From Nocardia altamirensis NBRC 108246 (GTDB taxonomy: Bacteria; Actinomycetota; Actinomycetes; Mycobacteriales; Mycobacteriaceae): a stretch of DNA of 64,000 nucleotides. Every line of letters starts with the position of its first letter. The stretch's first letter is position 1. A program made the translations under genes and the position numbers. The stretch lies in NCBI RefSeq assembly GCF_001612685.1, contig NZ_BDAY01000009.1, forward strand, positions 124,001-188,000, given 5' to 3'. Of this stretch, positions 1 through 9,340 are shown piece by piece. Under the pieces are notes generated by a model. It had not been told where the DNA came from. It saw nothing but the letters and a program-made list of their open reading frames with translations, and did not search any database.

Positions 1-1474
1 CGACCTGGGCGACCTCGGGCTGCACGTCGACGCGCAGACCGAATTCGATGGCGGTTTCGGCGGTCTTGGGCCCGATGCACGCGACGATGGTGCGCGCGTG
101 CGGCTTGCCTGCGATGCCGACCAGGTTGCGCACCGTGGAGGACGAGGTGAACAGGACCGCGTCGAAACCGCCGGTCTTGATCATCTCGCGGGTCTCCGCG
201 GGCGGCGGCGAAGCGCGCACCGTGCGGTAGGCCGTGACGTCGTCGATTTCCCAGCCGCGGTCGCGCAGGCCCTCGGCCAGCGTCTCGGTGGCGATGTCGG
301 CGCGCGGCAACAGGACTCGGTTGACCGGATCGAAAACGTCGTCGTAGGGCGGGAAGTCGGCGAGCAGACCCTCGGAGGACTGCTCACCACTCGGCACCAG
401 CTCCGGATTGATGCCGAACGAGCGCACCCGGTCCGCGGTGGCCTCGCCGACGCAGGCGATCTTCACACCGGAGAAAGCCCGTGCGTCCAAACCGAATTCG
501 GCGAACTTCTCCCACACCGCGCGCACCGCGTTGGTGGAGGTGAACACCACCCACTGGTAGCGGCCGTCGACCAGACCCTTGACCGCACGCTCCATCTGGG
601 CCGGGCTACGCGGCGGCTCGACCGCGATGGTCGGCACCTCCATCGGGATGGCGCCGTGGGTGACGAGCCGCTCGCTCATCTCCCCCGCCTGGTCCTTGGT
701 GCGCGGCACCAGCACGGTCCAGCCGTACAGCGCGCGGGACTCCCACCAGGACATCTTCGAGCGTGAGGCGACCACCTTGCCGATGGTCACCACCAGCGGA
801 CCGACCAACTCGGAGGCGGCGCTGTTCAGCGTGGCCAGGGTCGCCTCGATGGTGCGCTGCTGGCGGGTGGTGCCGCGCACGGTCACCGCGACCGGGGTCT
901 GCGGCGCCATGCCGTGTTCCACCAGGGCGCTGGCGGTTTCGGCCAGGTGGCCGGAGGTCGCGTGCAGCACGAGCGGGCCGGGGGCCGCGGCCAAGGCGGC
1001 CCAGTCGACCTCGCCGCGCACATCGGCTTCGGTGTGCCCGGAGCCGAGCGCGATGCCCGCGTAACTCGGCACCGCGGAACCGTTGGGCAGGCCGGGCAGC
1101 ACCTCGAACACCATGTGCGAGCGGGTCACCGCGTTGACCTCGGCGATCACCGAGTCGGTGGTCAGCGGGTCGTTCGCGACGACGCGGACCACGTCGTGGC
1201 CGTTGCGGGCCTCGGCGATCAGCGTCTTGGCCACCTCGGCGGGCTCGCCGAGCGCGGGGCGCACGTCGACCGGGCGGGTACCGTCGGGGCCCGGCTCGAC
1301 CGCCGTCCCGATCAGGGCAAGCACACCCTTGTCGACATCGGGGTCGGTGAACGCGAGCGTCGCGCGACCGATCACCTCGCGGGCGCGCACCGTGAGCAAC
1401 GCAGGGTCACCGGGGCCTGACCCGACGAAAAGGATCCGACCGGGATGCTTCTTGGTAGCTGCTCGACCGCTCAT
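1..1474 (-). CDS. hemD: Bifunctional uroporphyrinogen-III C-methyltransferase / uroporphyrinogen-III synthase (3' end outside window)
   Basis: The reading frame is open from an ATG at 1474 to the left window edge, so about 491 residues are visible and the C-terminus is missing. The N-terminal half starts with the glycine-rich [12 protein letters not shown]-binding loop of tetrapyrrole methylases. The second half, from about residue 250, looks like HemD ([11 protein letters not shown] near its start, [10 protein letters not shown] later). Such fused proteins are normal in mycolic actinobacteria. HemD cyclises hydroxymethylbilane to uroporphyrinogen III; the methylase domain would send it toward sirohaem and cobalamin. 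The start codon overlaps the hemC stop by 4 bases (ATGA), so translation is probably coupled. It is the last visible gene of rex-hemA-hemC-hemD. Confidence 0.9.
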   Translation of the reverse strand, partial: MSGRAATKKHPGRILFVGSGPGDPALLTVRAREVIGRATLAFTDPDVDKGVLALIGTAVEPGPDGTRPVDVRPALGEPAEVAKTLIAEARNGHDVVRVVANDPLTTDSVIAEVNAVTRSHMVFEVLPGLPNGSAVPSYAGIALGSGHTEADVRGEVDWAALAAAPGPLVLHATSGHLAETASALVEHGMAPQTPVAVTVRGTTRQQRTIEATLATLNSAASELVGPLVVTIGKVVASRSKMSWWESRALYGWTVLVPRTKDQAGEMSERLVTHGAIPMEVPTIAVEPPRSPAQMERAVKGLVDGRYQWVVFTSTNAVRAVWEKFAEFGLDARAFSGVKIACVGEATADRVRSFGINPELVPSGEQSSEGLLADFPPYDDVFDPVNRVLLPRADIATETLAEGLRDRGWEIDDVTAYRTVRASPPPAETREMIKTGGFDAVLFTSSSTVRNLVGIAGKPHARTIVACIGPKTAETAIEFGLRVDVQPEVAQV

Positions 1475-2529
1475 TGGTTGTTCTCCATCGGGCTGGGTTG
1501 GGTGAAGTCTGTGGCGGGCGCATTCACCGCCTGTGTGGACGAACCGGCAACCGGTTCGGGGGTGCTGAGCAACTCGCGCGCGCCGAGGTCGAGCAGTTCG
1601 CGGGCAAGTGCCCGGCCCAGCTCGTCCGCGTGCGCAGGCGATCCGACCACCGACGCCCGGATCACATCGGACCCGTCGATGGCGGCCGCGCAACCGCGCA
1701 GCGAAAGCTCGTCGAAGATCCGCCCGTCGTCGTCGATCGACTCGACCACCTCGGCGAGCGCGCCGATCGGTGCGGAACAGCCTGCTTCCATCTCGGCGAG
1801 CAGCGCACGCTCGGCGAGCACCGCGGCGCGGGTCGCGGCATCGTCGAGCGCGCTGAGCACCTCGACGAGTTCGCTGTCGCCGCTGCGGCATTCGATGGCC
1901 AGTGCGCCCTGCGCCGGGGCGGGGAGCATCTGCACGGGCTCAAGCGCCTCGGTCACCGCGTCGAGTCTGCCGATTCTGGCCAGGCCCGCTCTGGCGACCA
2001 CGACGGCGTCGAGATCGCCCTCGCTCACCTTGCGCAGGCGGGTGTCCAGGTTGCCGCGCAGCGGCACGATGTCGAGACCGAGGCCGAGCGCGCGCAACTG
2101 GGACGCGCGGCGCGGCGCCGACGTGCCGACCGTGGCGCCAGGAGGCAGCTCGCCGAGCACGAGACCGTCGCGGGCCACGAGCGCGTCGCGCGGATCCTGG
2201 CGGGGCGGCACCGCGGCGAGGGTGAAGCGCGGGTCCTGCTCGGTGGGCAGGTCTTTGAAGGAATGCACCGCGATGTCGATATTGCCTGCGGCAAGCTCGT
2301 CGCGGATCGCGGAGGTGAAGACGCCGATGCCGATGTCCTGCACCGGCTCCGAGGACAGATCGCCCGCAGTCTTGACGACGACGAGTTCGGCGTCATGACC
2401 CGCGGCGATCAGGTCGTCGCGCACGGTGCCCGCCTGGGTGAGCGCGAGCAGGCTGCCGCGGGTGCCGATCCGCCACGGCGCGCCGACGCTACCTGCGGTC
2501 ACGTTGCCCTCTTCCTGGACGAGTGTCAT
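1471..2529 (-). CDS. hemC: Porphobilinogen deaminase (hydroxymethylbilane synthase)
   Basis: About 352 residues with the full HemC pattern: [13 protein letters not shown] near the N-terminus, the [10 protein letters not shown] segment, and the dipyrromethane cofactor cysteine in [10 protein letters not shown] at about residue 248. It condenses four porphobilinogen molecules into hydroxymethylbilane in the cytoplasm. Two starts are credible: ATG at 2529 behind GAGGTG, and GTG at 2502 behind a longer AGGAAGAGGG. Protein alignments usually begin close to the second. A further ATG at 2598 would overlap hemA and is less likely. The gene lies 43 bp after hemA and overlaps hemD by 4 bases. Confidence 0.94.
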   Translation of the reverse strand: MTLVQEEGNVTAGSVGAPWRIGTRGSLLALTQAGTVRDDLIAAGHDAELVVVKTAGDLSSEPVQDIGIGVFTSAIRDELAAGNIDIAVHSFKDLPTEQDPRFTLAAVPPRQDPRDALVARDGLVLGELPPGATVGTSAPRRASQLRALGLGLDIVPLRGNLDTRLRKVSEGDLDAVVVARAGLARIGRLDAVTEALEPVQMLPAPAQGALAIECRSGDSELVEVLSALDDAATRAAVLAERALLAEMEAGCSAPIGALAEVVESIDDDGRIFDELSLRGCAAAIDGSDVIRASVVGSPAHADELGRALARELLDLGARELLSTPEPVAGSSTQAVNAPATDFTQPSPMENNQ

Positions 2530-2572
2530 GCAGGCACCTCGCTCGGGCGCGTGGTGTCGAACCGTCCCCGCG

Positions 2573-4012
2573 TCATGTCGCCTGTCCTTGGTCGTCACCG
2601 CGGTGTCCCGCGGTGAAGTCGTCGGCGAGCGCGATGTCGGCGTCGGTCAGCAGCATGCCCGCGTGCTCGCCGATCGTGGTGATCTCCATCGGCGCGGCAA
2701 CCGCCTGCGCCGCACCGGGTTTCAGCTCGAACAGTTCGCGAAGCGCCTCGGCGTAGCTGTCGCCGCCCGGGGTGGAGGCCAGCTGCTTGACCCGCACCGT
2801 CGGCGCGTGCAGCAGCTTGTCGACCACCCGGCGCACCGTGCGCGCCACCTCGTCACGTTCCGGATCGGCCAGGCTCGGCAGCCGCGAATCCAACCGCAGC
2901 AGTTCGGCTTCGACCACTTCGGCGGCGCGCTGGCGCAGCGCGGCGACGGTCGGGGTGACCTCGGCCATCCGCTGGCCGGTCAGGTACTTGGCAAGTTCGT
3001 CGGCCACGATCGCACGGGCCGCCGCGGTGTCGTCGGCGGCCGCGCCCGCGGCCGGATCCCGTTGCAGCGTCTCGATATCGATGACCGTGACGCCGGGCAG
3101 ACCGGCGACGGCGTGCTCGACGTCACGCGGCAGGCCGAGGTCGCAGAACACCAAAGGCCGTTCCGCGCCGCCGAATTCGGCGGCACGCTCCCGCTCGGTC
3201 AACGCCCGATGGGTGTCGGCCAGCGTCACCACGTTGCCGACCGCGCCGGTGCAGGTGATCACCACGTCTGCCTCGGACATCGCCTCGGTGAGCCGGGACA
3301 GCTCGAGCGCCGACGCGGCGACGCCGTGCGTGCCCGCGGTCTCGGCGAGCCGCTGCGCCCGCGCCATGGTGCGGTTCACCACGATGATCCGGCCGATGCC
3401 CGCACGCGAAAGATGAGCCACCGCAAGGCCGCCCATCGCGCCTGCCCCGACGACCACCGCGGTGCGGCCCGCCAGCGGGCCGACCACATGCTGGGCCCGA
3501 TCCAGCGCAACCGACACCACCGAGGCGCCGGCACGGTCGATCCCGGTCTCCGAGTGCACGCGCTTGCCGACCCGCAGCGCGTGCTGAGCCAGCTCGTGCA
3601 TGGTGCGGCCGACCGCCTGCTGCGCATCGGCGGAGGCATAGGCGCCGCGGATCTGGCTGAGCACCTGCTGCTCGCCGATCACCATCGAATCCAGCCCGCT
3701 GGCCACCGCGAACAGGTGCTCGGCGGCGGCCTCGCTGTAGCGGACGTAGGCGTGCTTGGTCAGGTCGGGCAGCGGCAGCCCGGAATGCTTGGTGAGCAGG
3801 TCGCCGACCTCGGCGAGGCCGCCGTGGAAGGCGTCGACTACGGCGTAGACCTCGACGCGATTGCAGGTCGACACGATCATCGCCTCGGAAACGTGGCTGG
3901 AGGCCAGCATGCGATCGATCAGCTTGGGCCGGTCGGCGTCGGTGATGGCCACCTTCTCCAGCACGGAAACCGGAGCACTCCGGTGTGAAATTCCGACCAG
4001 AAGAACACTCAT
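2573..4012 (-). CDS. hemA: Glutamyl-tRNA reductase
   Basis: 479 residues. The family signature is complete: GISHRSAP at residues 7-14, catalytic Cys50 in STCNRVEVY, a dinucleotide-binding [10 protein letters not shown] in the middle, and a C-terminal helical dimerisation domain. The enzyme reduces glutamyl-tRNA(Glu) with NADPH to glutamate-1-semialdehyde, the committed step of C5-pathway haem synthesis. The ATG overlaps the rex stop by 4 bases, so the redox repressor and the first haem enzyme are translationally coupled. Length is normal for actinobacterial HemA, with a C-terminal extension beyond the dimerisation helix. Confidence 0.95.
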   Translation of the reverse strand: MSVLLVGISHRSAPVSVLEKVAITDADRPKLIDRMLASSHVSEAMIVSTCNRVEVYAVVDAFHGGLAEVGDLLTKHSGLPLPDLTKHAYVRYSEAAAEHLFAVASGLDSMVIGEQQVLSQIRGAYASADAQQAVGRTMHELAQHALRVGKRVHSETGIDRAGASVVSVALDRAQHVVGPLAGRTAVVVGAGAMGGLAVAHLSRAGIGRIIVVNRTMARAQRLAETAGTHGVAASALELSRLTEAMSEADVVITCTGAVGNVVTLADTHRALTERERAAEFGGAERPLVFCDLGLPRDVEHAVAGLPGVTVIDIETLQRDPAAGAAADDTAAARAIVADELAKYLTGQRMAEVTPTVAALRQRAAEVVEAELLRLDSRLPSLADPERDEVARTVRRVVDKLLHAPTVRVKQLASTPGGDSYAEALRELFELKPGAAQAVAAPMEITTIGEHAGMLLTDADIALADDFTAGHRGDDQGQAT

Positions 4013-4872
4013 GGGGTAACCACCGATCCCTTGCTGCTTGGCTCCGTTGCCGTATGCGAGGTCGCCGAATGCGCGGCCGCCGAGTGCTTGAGGGCCGGGT
4101 GCGCGGCCGAAGAGTGCGCCGTCCGGCTGATCCGATTCGAGACCGGCCGCGCCACCTCGGCCGGGGCAGGCGCCTGCGGCACGGGTGTCTCGGAGGCGTT
4201 GTCCGCGTTGCGTACTCGCTCGAACGAGAGCATCTGCAGCTCGACCGCGAGATCGACGCGGCGGACCTCGACATCGGCAGGCGCGATCAGCTCGCAGGGC
4301 GCGAAGCTCAGGATGGACTGCAGCCCGGCCGCGACCAGCCGGTCGCAGGCGTCCTGGGCCGCGTCGTCGGGAACGGTGATCACCGCGATGGTCGGCTCCA
4401 GCGTGGCGACCGCGGTGGCCAGCCCGGCCACATCACAGACCACCAGCCCAGCCACCGGAAGCCCGATCATCTCGGGGTCGTTGTCGAAGATGCCGACCAC
4501 GGTGAAGCCACGCCGCTGGAACCCGCCGTAGCCGACCAGGGCCCGGCCGAGATTCCCGGCGCCGACGAGCACCACACGGTGTCCTTGCGACAGGCCGAGC
4601 ACGTCCTCGATCCTCGCCCGCAACTTGGCTACGTCATAGCCGACACCCCGTACGCCGTTGGGTCCGAGGAACGACAGATCCTTGCGCAACTTGGCCGAAT
4701 TGACACCCGCCGCGACAGCCAGTTCCTCACTCGATACGATGGCAACACCGTCGTCGGCCAACGTGGCAAGGACCCGGAGGTACGTGGCCAACCTGGCGAC
4801 GGTGGCCTGCGGAATATCCTTCTGCAGAGCCCTGCCGGAGACGCCGCCCGGCGCCTCATGCTGCTCTGTCAC
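4009..4872 (-). CDS. rex: Redox-sensing transcriptional repressor Rex
   Basis: 287 residues from a GTG at 4872, preceded by GAGGAG at a good distance. Residues about 17-85 form the winged-helix DNA-binding domain ([23 protein letters not shown]). A Rossmann domain follows, with GAGNLG at about 104-109 and IFDNDPE. Rex binds operators when NADH/NAD+ is low and releases them when NADH rises. The last roughly 70 residues are a low-complexity Pro/Ala/Ser/His tail not needed for the fold. An upstream in-frame ATG at 5022 exists, but it lies only 11 bp from the putative Rex operator and its extra residues do not resemble Rex. The gene heads the hem operon, as known in Streptomyces coelicolor. Confidence 0.93.
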   Translation of the reverse strand: MTEQHEAPGGVSGRALQKDIPQATVARLATYLRVLATLADDGVAIVSSEELAVAAGVNSAKLRKDLSFLGPNGVRGVGYDVAKLRARIEDVLGLSQGHRVVLVGAGNLGRALVGYGGFQRRGFTVVGIFDNDPEMIGLPVAGLVVCDVAGLATAVATLEPTIAVITVPDDAAQDACDRLVAAGLQSILSFAPCELIAPADVEVRRVDLAVELQMLSFERVRNADNASETPVPQAPAPAEVARPVSNRISRTAHSSAAHPALKHSAAAHSATSHTATEPSSKGSVVTP

Positions 4873-5032
4873 GTCTTCGGCTCCTCGTCCGGCCCGATCG
4901 GGTCCGGTTCGTCGCTGGACCTCTGGCCCGGGACGGTCCGGTGCCATGGTCGAAGTGTCGGATGCTGGATGTCTGTACGCGGTGGGTCCGCAGCCTGGGC
5001 AAGCGGGTCCGCGTGCCACCACCGTAACTGCT

Positions 5033-5048
5033 TGTGCAGCCCTTCACA
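5033..5048. promoter_or_regulatory. Candidate Rex operator (ROP)
   Basis: The 16-mer TGTGCAGCCCTTCACA matches the actinobacterial Rex consensus TGTGAA-N4-TTCACA at 11 of 12 fixed positions. It lies about 160 bp upstream of the rex GTG, in the leader of rex-hemACD. Autoregulation of the equivalent operon through such sites is established in Streptomyces; here it is inferred from the motif. Confidence 0.75.
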
Positions 5049-5070
5049 AAGTCGGTGAAATTGGCCTCAT

Positions 5071-5100
5071 TTTCCGCCGCGACCAGCGCTGCGGCGGAAA
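5071..5100 (-). terminator. Hairpin after the glutaredoxin-like gene
   Basis: A perfect 10-bp stem (TTTCCGCCGC / GCGGCGGAAA) encloses a 10-nt loop, 20 bp past the stop at 5121. There is no U-tract on the minus strand, so it is at best an actinobacterial-type hairpin terminator. It also insulates the rex promoter. Confidence 0.5.
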
Positions 5101-5120
5101 CGAGCGCCCAAAGCTAGCCC

Positions 5121-5381
5121 TCAGCGCATCAGGTCGGCGCGCAATCGGCCCTCGTCGACGTCGAAATAGCTGTGCTCACGACCGTCGAGCAGCACCACCG
5201 GCAACCGGTCGCCGAACTCAGCGCGCAGGCTCGGGTCGGTGCCTGCGGCCACATCGACGTCCACCGTGGCAGGCTCGATGCCGAAGTCGGCGCAGATCAC
5301 TCGCAGCTGGTCCAGCGCCACGGTGCACAGGCCACAGCCGGATCTCGTCAACAAGGTCACCGAATGTGTGGGATTGGTCAT
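5121..5381 (-). CDS. Glutaredoxin-like thioredoxin-fold protein
   Basis: 86 residues from ATG 5381. VTLLTRSGCGLCTVA near the N-terminus places a CGLC redox motif at residues 16-19 after the first beta strand. A later LPVVLLDG matches the cis-proline region of the fold. The size fits the small glutaredoxin-like family (DUF836 type) found upstream of hemA in mycobacteria (Rv0508 position). It is probably a cytoplasmic thiol-disulfide protein, perhaps coupled to mycothiol; the substrate is unknown. A longer start at 5444 is possible but the added residues look non-conserved. Confidence 0.8.
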   Translation of the reverse strand: MTNPTHSVTLLTRSGCGLCTVALDQLRVICADFGIEPATVDVDVAAGTDPSLRAEFGDRLPVVLLDGREHSYFDVDEGRLRADLMR

Positions 5382-5491
5382 GGCGAACATTAAATCGCCT
5401 CGCCACGCCCGAATCGGTGTGCCAGGTCCTGCCGTGACTGTCACCGGACCCAGTTACTGTGGACGTGGTTCGCGCGACGGGCGGAGGTACG

Positions 5492-6520
5492 GTGCCGGAA
5501 CGATCGAAGGTGGCAAGGGCCGGATTCATCGCGGGACGATTCGGCGAGTTTCCGGCACGGTGGAATCTGGGCCCACTCGGCCAGGGTCTGCAGGATCAGC
5601 TTGCCCGCATCCCTCGGAGCCCCTTCGGCCCCAGCGAGGAAGAATTGCGCGCCAATCTGGCGGGTGAGGCCAGTGCCGACGCGGCGCTGTCCCTGCACGA
5701 CGCGGAATTAGCGGCGGCGGAAGCGGATACGACCGGACCCGAGGTGCCGCGCGACCTGACCGCGGCGGCGTTCTTCGACGTGGACAACACGATGGTGCAG
5801 GGCGCGTCGATCGTGCACTTCGCCCGAGGGTTGGCCGCGCGCAAGTACTTCAAGACCTCCGACCTGGTCGACGTCGCCTGGAAACAGGTGAAGTTCCGAG
5901 TCACCGGGCGGGAGAACAGCTCCGACATGGCCAGCGGCAAGGAGAAGGCGCTTGCGTTCATCGCGGGCCGCCCCACCGCGGAGCTGGCCGAGCTCGGCGA
6001 GGAGATCTACGACGAGATCATCGCCGACAAGATCTGGCCGGGGACAAGGGCGCTCGCGCAGATGCATCTCGATGCGGGACAGCAGGTGTGGTTGGTCACC
6101 GCGACGCCGGTCGAGCTGGCGCAGGTGATCGCCAAGCGGCTCGGCCTGACCGGCGCGCTCGGCACGGTGGCCGAAAGCGTGGACGGCAAGTTCACCGGGC
6201 GGCTGGTCGGCGACATCCTGCACGGGCTCGGCAAGGCGCACGCGGTGCGCACGCTGGCGATCCGGGAGGGGTTGAACCTCAAGCGGTGTACCGCGTACTC
6301 GGACAGCCACAACGACGTGCCGATGCTGTCGCTGGTCGGCACCGCGGTCGCGATCAACCCGGACTCCGATCTGCGTGAGGTCGCGAAGAACCGGGGCTGG
6401 GAAATCCGTGACTTCCGCACCGGGCGCAAGGCCGCGAAGATCGGCGTGCCAACGGCTTTGGCGCTCGGCGCCGCGGGTGGCGCGGTCGCGGCGGCCGTCA
6501 CTCGTCGCCGTGATCACTGA
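5492..6520 (+). CDS. HAD-superfamily (subfamily IB) hydrolase, SerB-like phosphatase
   Basis: 342 residues from a GTG at 5492, 4 nt after GGAGG; an earlier GTG at 5459 has no ribosome-binding site. The HAD motifs are FFDVDNTM (nucleophile Asp at about residue 96), a TATP motif in the middle, and [11 protein letters not shown] (motif IV) late. The last 30 residues contain a small hydrophobic Ala/Gly stretch, then Arg/His. An N-terminal segment of about 90 residues precedes the catalytic core. It corresponds to the SerB1 position (Rv0505c) in M. tuberculosis. A phosphoserine-phosphatase-like reaction is possible, but the substrate is not fixed by the motifs. Confidence 0.85.
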   Translation: MPERSKVARAGFIAGRFGEFPARWNLGPLGQGLQDQLARIPRSPFGPSEEELRANLAGEASADAALSLHDAELAAAEADTTGPEVPRDLTAAAFFDVDNTMVQGASIVHFARGLAARKYFKTSDLVDVAWKQVKFRVTGRENSSDMASGKEKALAFIAGRPTAELAELGEEIYDEIIADKIWPGTRALAQMHLDAGQQVWLVTATPVELAQVIAKRLGLTGALGTVAESVDGKFTGRLVGDILHGLGKAHAVRTLAIREGLNLKRCTAYSDSHNDVPMLSLVGTAVAINPDSDLREVAKNRGWEIRDFRTGRKAAKIGVPTALALGAAGGAVAAAVTRRRDH

Positions 6521-6592
6521 GTCGATCCGGCACCAAGAGTCGATCCCACGCCAAGTCGATCCGCGCTGAGTCGATCCCGCACTGCGTCGATC
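6520..6592. repeat. Short tandem AGTCGATCC repeats
   Basis: Four exact copies of AGTCGATCC start at 6520, 6538, 6554 and 6569. A near copy, CGTCGATC, starts at 6585. Spacing is 15-18 bp. The array begins within the stop codon of the HAD gene and fills the first part of the convergent intergenic gap. Confidence 0.8.
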
Positions 6593-6606
6593 ATCGGCCC
6601 GTCGGT

Positions 6607-6669
6607 CCGGCGAACGCCGGAAACCAGTGCGGCCGAGGGGTTTACCGACTGGTGTCCGGCGTTCGCCGG
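6607..6669. terminator. Large inverted repeat between convergent genes, probable bidirectional terminator
   Basis: Arms 6607-6628 and 6648-6669 pair over 22 bp with one mismatch, around a 19-nt loop. Each arm also holds its own palindrome, CCGGCGAACGCCGG. The position between the 3' ends of two convergent genes suits transcription termination, although no T-tract follows. Confidence 0.6.
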
Positions 6670-6739
6670 GACGACGGTTGGCGGTGCAGCTGCGGTCGGT
6701 GTGCTCCGTTCGGTGGGCGATCAGGGAGGGCGCGGCCGG

Positions 6740-7765
6740 TCAGCCGGTGAACGGGTTGCGCCGCTTGGTGAGCAGCTTGTAGAGCGTCGACTGGATCGTC
6801 TCCCGCACCTGATCGGTGACCTCGAACATGGTCATCGGATCGTCGGCGGCCTCCGGCTCGTAACCGGTGGTCGGGATCGGCGCGCCGAATTCGATGTACC
6901 ACTTCGACGGCAGCGGCAGCGCGCCGAGCGGGCCGAGATGCGGGAACAGCGGCGTCACCGGGAAATACGGCAGGCCGAGCAGCCGCGCCAGCGGCTTGAT
7001 GTCGGCCAGCTTCGGGTAGATCTCCTCGGAGCCGACGATCGAGCACGGGATGATCGGCACGCCGGTGCGCACCGCCGCGGCCACGAAACCGCCGCGGCCG
7101 AACCGCTGCAGCTTGTAGCGATCGGCGAATTGCTTGCCGACACCCTTGAATCCCTCGGGGAAGACACCGGTCAGCTCGCCGGAGCGGAGCAACCGCTCGG
7201 CGTCCTCGCGGCAGGCCAGCGTGTGCCCGGCCTTGCGGGCGAGCACGCCGAGCACCGGGGTTTCGAAGATCAGGTCGGCGGCAAGCAGCCGCAGCGCCCG
7301 CTGCTTGGGATGCCGGTCGTGGATCGCCAGCTGCAGCATCAGTCCGTCCAACGGCACCGTGCCCGCGTGGTTGGCGACGATCAACGCACCGCCCACCTCC
7401 GGAATGTTCTCCATCCCGCTCACCTGCACCCGGAACCACAGGTCGGACATCGGCCGCAGCGCGGGCAGGATCACGGATTCGAGCAGGTGTTCGTCGAAGC
7501 CGAACTCGTCCACCTGGTAGTCGCCGGTGATCCGGCGCCTGGCGAAGTCGGCGGTCTTGCCGATCTGCTTGCCGACCAGGTCCCGCAGCAGATCCGACAA
7601 CGATTGCGGCGCAGGAGGTTCGGTGGCGGCGAGCCGATCGGTCAGCGAAGTCACCGAGCTGGGCGCTTCGCCCAGTGCATGCTCCGGCCAGCGCCGGGTG
7701 GTCGGGCGCGGGCGCGCGTCGATCTGCGTGTCGTGGAGGTGGATGACTTTCGCTACATCGTTCAT
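6740..7765 (-). CDS. Lysophospholipid acyltransferase family protein
   Basis: 341 residues from ATG 7765. A NHAGTVPLDG segment stands where acyltransferases carry the catalytic NH-x-D block; its spacing resembles the MGAT/DGAT-like branch rather than classic PlsC. GVFPEGFKGVGK follows, matching the FPEG substrate-binding motif. The family transfers acyl groups from acyl-CoA to glycerolipids at the membrane. It overlaps the epimerase gene by 4 bases, so the two form one unit, as with Rv0501-Rv0502. The acceptor is unknown. Confidence 0.83.
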   Translation of the reverse strand: MNDVAKVIHLHDTQIDARPRPTTRRWPEHALGEAPSSVTSLTDRLAATEPPAPQSLSDLLRDLVGKQIGKTADFARRRITGDYQVDEFGFDEHLLESVILPALRPMSDLWFRVQVSGMENIPEVGGALIVANHAGTVPLDGLMLQLAIHDRHPKQRALRLLAADLIFETPVLGVLARKAGHTLACREDAERLLRSGELTGVFPEGFKGVGKQFADRYKLQRFGRGGFVAAAVRTGVPIIPCSIVGSEEIYPKLADIKPLARLLGLPYFPVTPLFPHLGPLGALPLPSKWYIEFGAPIPTTGYEPEAADDPMTMFEVTDQVRETIQSTLYKLLTKRRNPFTG

Positions 7766-8841
7766 TGCTGTGCTCCCGTACCGGCCCCGAGCAGGCCGAG
7801 CAGTTTGGTTTCTGCGGCATCGATCCACGCGGGATTGATGACGGGCCGCGACGCTGCGCCCCCGATGAAGTCGTCGAAGGCCTGCACCGTCGTCCAGCGC
7901 GGCACGAACCCGAGTTCGGCACGCATCCTGGTGGTGTCGAGGCCACAACCGAAATGGAAATAGTCGAGTTGTTCGCCGCTGAATTCGCGCATCACCGGGC
8001 CCATCAGCACCCGGCCCGCCGTGCGGAACAGCCCGAACGGCACCGGGAACTCGACGCGGCCCGCCCTGCGCACCGCTTGCGACAGGGTGAGGGCGCCGTC
8101 ACCGGCGATGTTGTACGTGCCACCGCGACCGGCAAGCGCGGCATGGGCAAGGGACGCGACCGCGTCCTCCTCGTGCAGCAACTGCAGCCTTGCGTCGCGG
8201 CCGAACACCGTCGGCGTGATCGGTGAACGGAGATACTGCACACCGCGACCGGCCAGCCGCGGCCCGACGATCGGTGCGAAACGCAAAATTGCCGTGGCGA
8301 TATCGGGGCGCCGGCGTGCAAGACCACGAACGAAACCTTCGATTTCGATCATGTCGTGCGCGAACCCGCCGCGCGGTGGTGTGCGCGCGCTCATTTCCTC
8401 GGTGAATTTCGCCGGGTCCTTTGCGCTGCATCCATAGACCGCGGACGAGGAACGCACCACCACCCTGCGCATGGTCGGCGCCTTGTGACAGACCGCGAGC
8501 AGTTGCATGGCGCCGAGCACGTTGAGGTCCTTCATCACCGCGCGGGTGGCGCCGGCAGGCGGCCTGGCCAGCACGGCGGTGTGCACAACGGTGTCCACCG
8601 CCGAGCCGTCGATCACCTTACGAATCAATGGATTTCGGATGTCGGCGCGGACAAATTCGGCCCGGCCCATGCGTCGCTGCAGCTCACGACTCGGCGTCAT
8701 GGTGTCGACGGCGAGAATGCGTTCGATGCCCGGATCCTGCGCGAGACGTGCGACCAGGGCGCCACCGAAGAAGCGACTGGCACCGGTCACCAACACGACC
8801 TTCGGCGTGTCTCCGTCCCGAGCGTCAGAACCCACCGGCAC
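7762..8841 (-). CDS. NAD(P)-dependent epimerase/dehydratase-like SDR protein
   Basis: 359 residues from GTG 8841, behind AGGTGG; a TTG at 8859 is possible but has a weaker site. The N-terminus has a VVLVTGASRFFGG nucleotide-binding loop, followed by a DIRNPLI segment and SSSAVYG. It resembles the extended SDR annotated galE2 (Rv0501). The canonical YxxxK catalytic pair is not clear: after SSSAVYG the expected Tyr-Lys is replaced by a segment around FAHDMIEIE. A classical UDP-galactose epimerase activity is therefore doubtful. It is translationally coupled to the acyltransferase. Confidence 0.8.
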   Translation of the reverse strand: MPVGSDARDGDTPKVVLVTGASRFFGGALVARLAQDPGIERILAVDTMTPSRELQRRMGRAEFVRADIRNPLIRKVIDGSAVDTVVHTAVLARPPAGATRAVMKDLNVLGAMQLLAVCHKAPTMRRVVVRSSSAVYGCSAKDPAKFTEEMSARTPPRGGFAHDMIEIEGFVRGLARRRPDIATAILRFAPIVGPRLAGRGVQYLRSPITPTVFGRDARLQLLHEEDAVASLAHAALAGRGGTYNIAGDGALTLSQAVRRAGRVEFPVPFGLFRTAGRVLMGPVMREFSGEQLDYFHFGCGLDTTRMRAELGFVPRWTTVQAFDDFIGGAASRPVINPAWIDAAETKLLGLLGAGTGAQQ

Positions 8842-8989
8842 CGCATCCCACCTTGACAAGCCCCCATTTCAATTATCCCCGTGTCCCAGGGTAGCCGCTG
8901 TGTTCGTGGGTTCCGATGTTATTTACCAGGATCTAACGATGACTTCTATCACCAGGCACAACAGGCGATTTCAAAATTTGGTATTTCAA

Positions 8990-9023
8990 ACGAAAAGGCC
9001 CGCCACCTTATTGGTGACGGGCC
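8990..9023 (-). terminator. Rho-independent terminator of the bS22 gene
   Basis: On the minus strand GGCCCGTCACC and GGTGGCGGGCC pair over 11 positions with one mismatch around AATAA, followed by TTTTCGTTT. It starts about 20 bp beyond the stop at 9044. Confidence 0.85.
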
Positions 9024-9043
9024 CTCCAGCTATCGCGTAGCGC

Positions 9044-9145
9044 TTACTTGCCGAGTTTGCGCCGCTGCACGCGGGTGCGGCGAAGCAGCTTGCGGTGCTT
9101 CTTCTTCGACATGCGCTTGCGGCGCTTCTTGATCACAGAACCCAT
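9044..9145 (-). CDS. Small ribosomal subunit protein bS22 (33 aa)
   Basis: A 33-residue, extremely basic peptide beginning [19 protein letters not shown] and ending RRKLGK. This is the actinobacterial micro-protein once annotated as hypothetical (Rv0500B-type) and later found in mycobacterial ribosome structures as bS22. GAGGAAC precedes the ATG at 9145 and a strong terminator follows the stop, so it is a self-contained gene. Very short genes like this are often missed by gene callers. Confidence 0.88.
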
Positions 9146-9340
9146 AGGGTTGTTCCTCGCGTTCTCTCTACTCGGCGCGCACGCTACACACGTACGCCAA
9201 CTGACCGGTCGCTCGGCAAGCCTCACGCCCAGTGTCCGCGCCGCCGGATACCACGGGGCACCACACAGGGGCGCCACCGGCGGGCGAACACGAACCGAGG
9301 ATCTATCGTACCGGCACGTCCGGCTCCCTTCGAAACCGCC

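Noticed and set aside
579..1420. Long plus-strand open frames inside hemD
   Set aside because: They are GC-rich shadows of the minus-strand hemD frame, with no ribosome-binding site or recognisable protein sequence.
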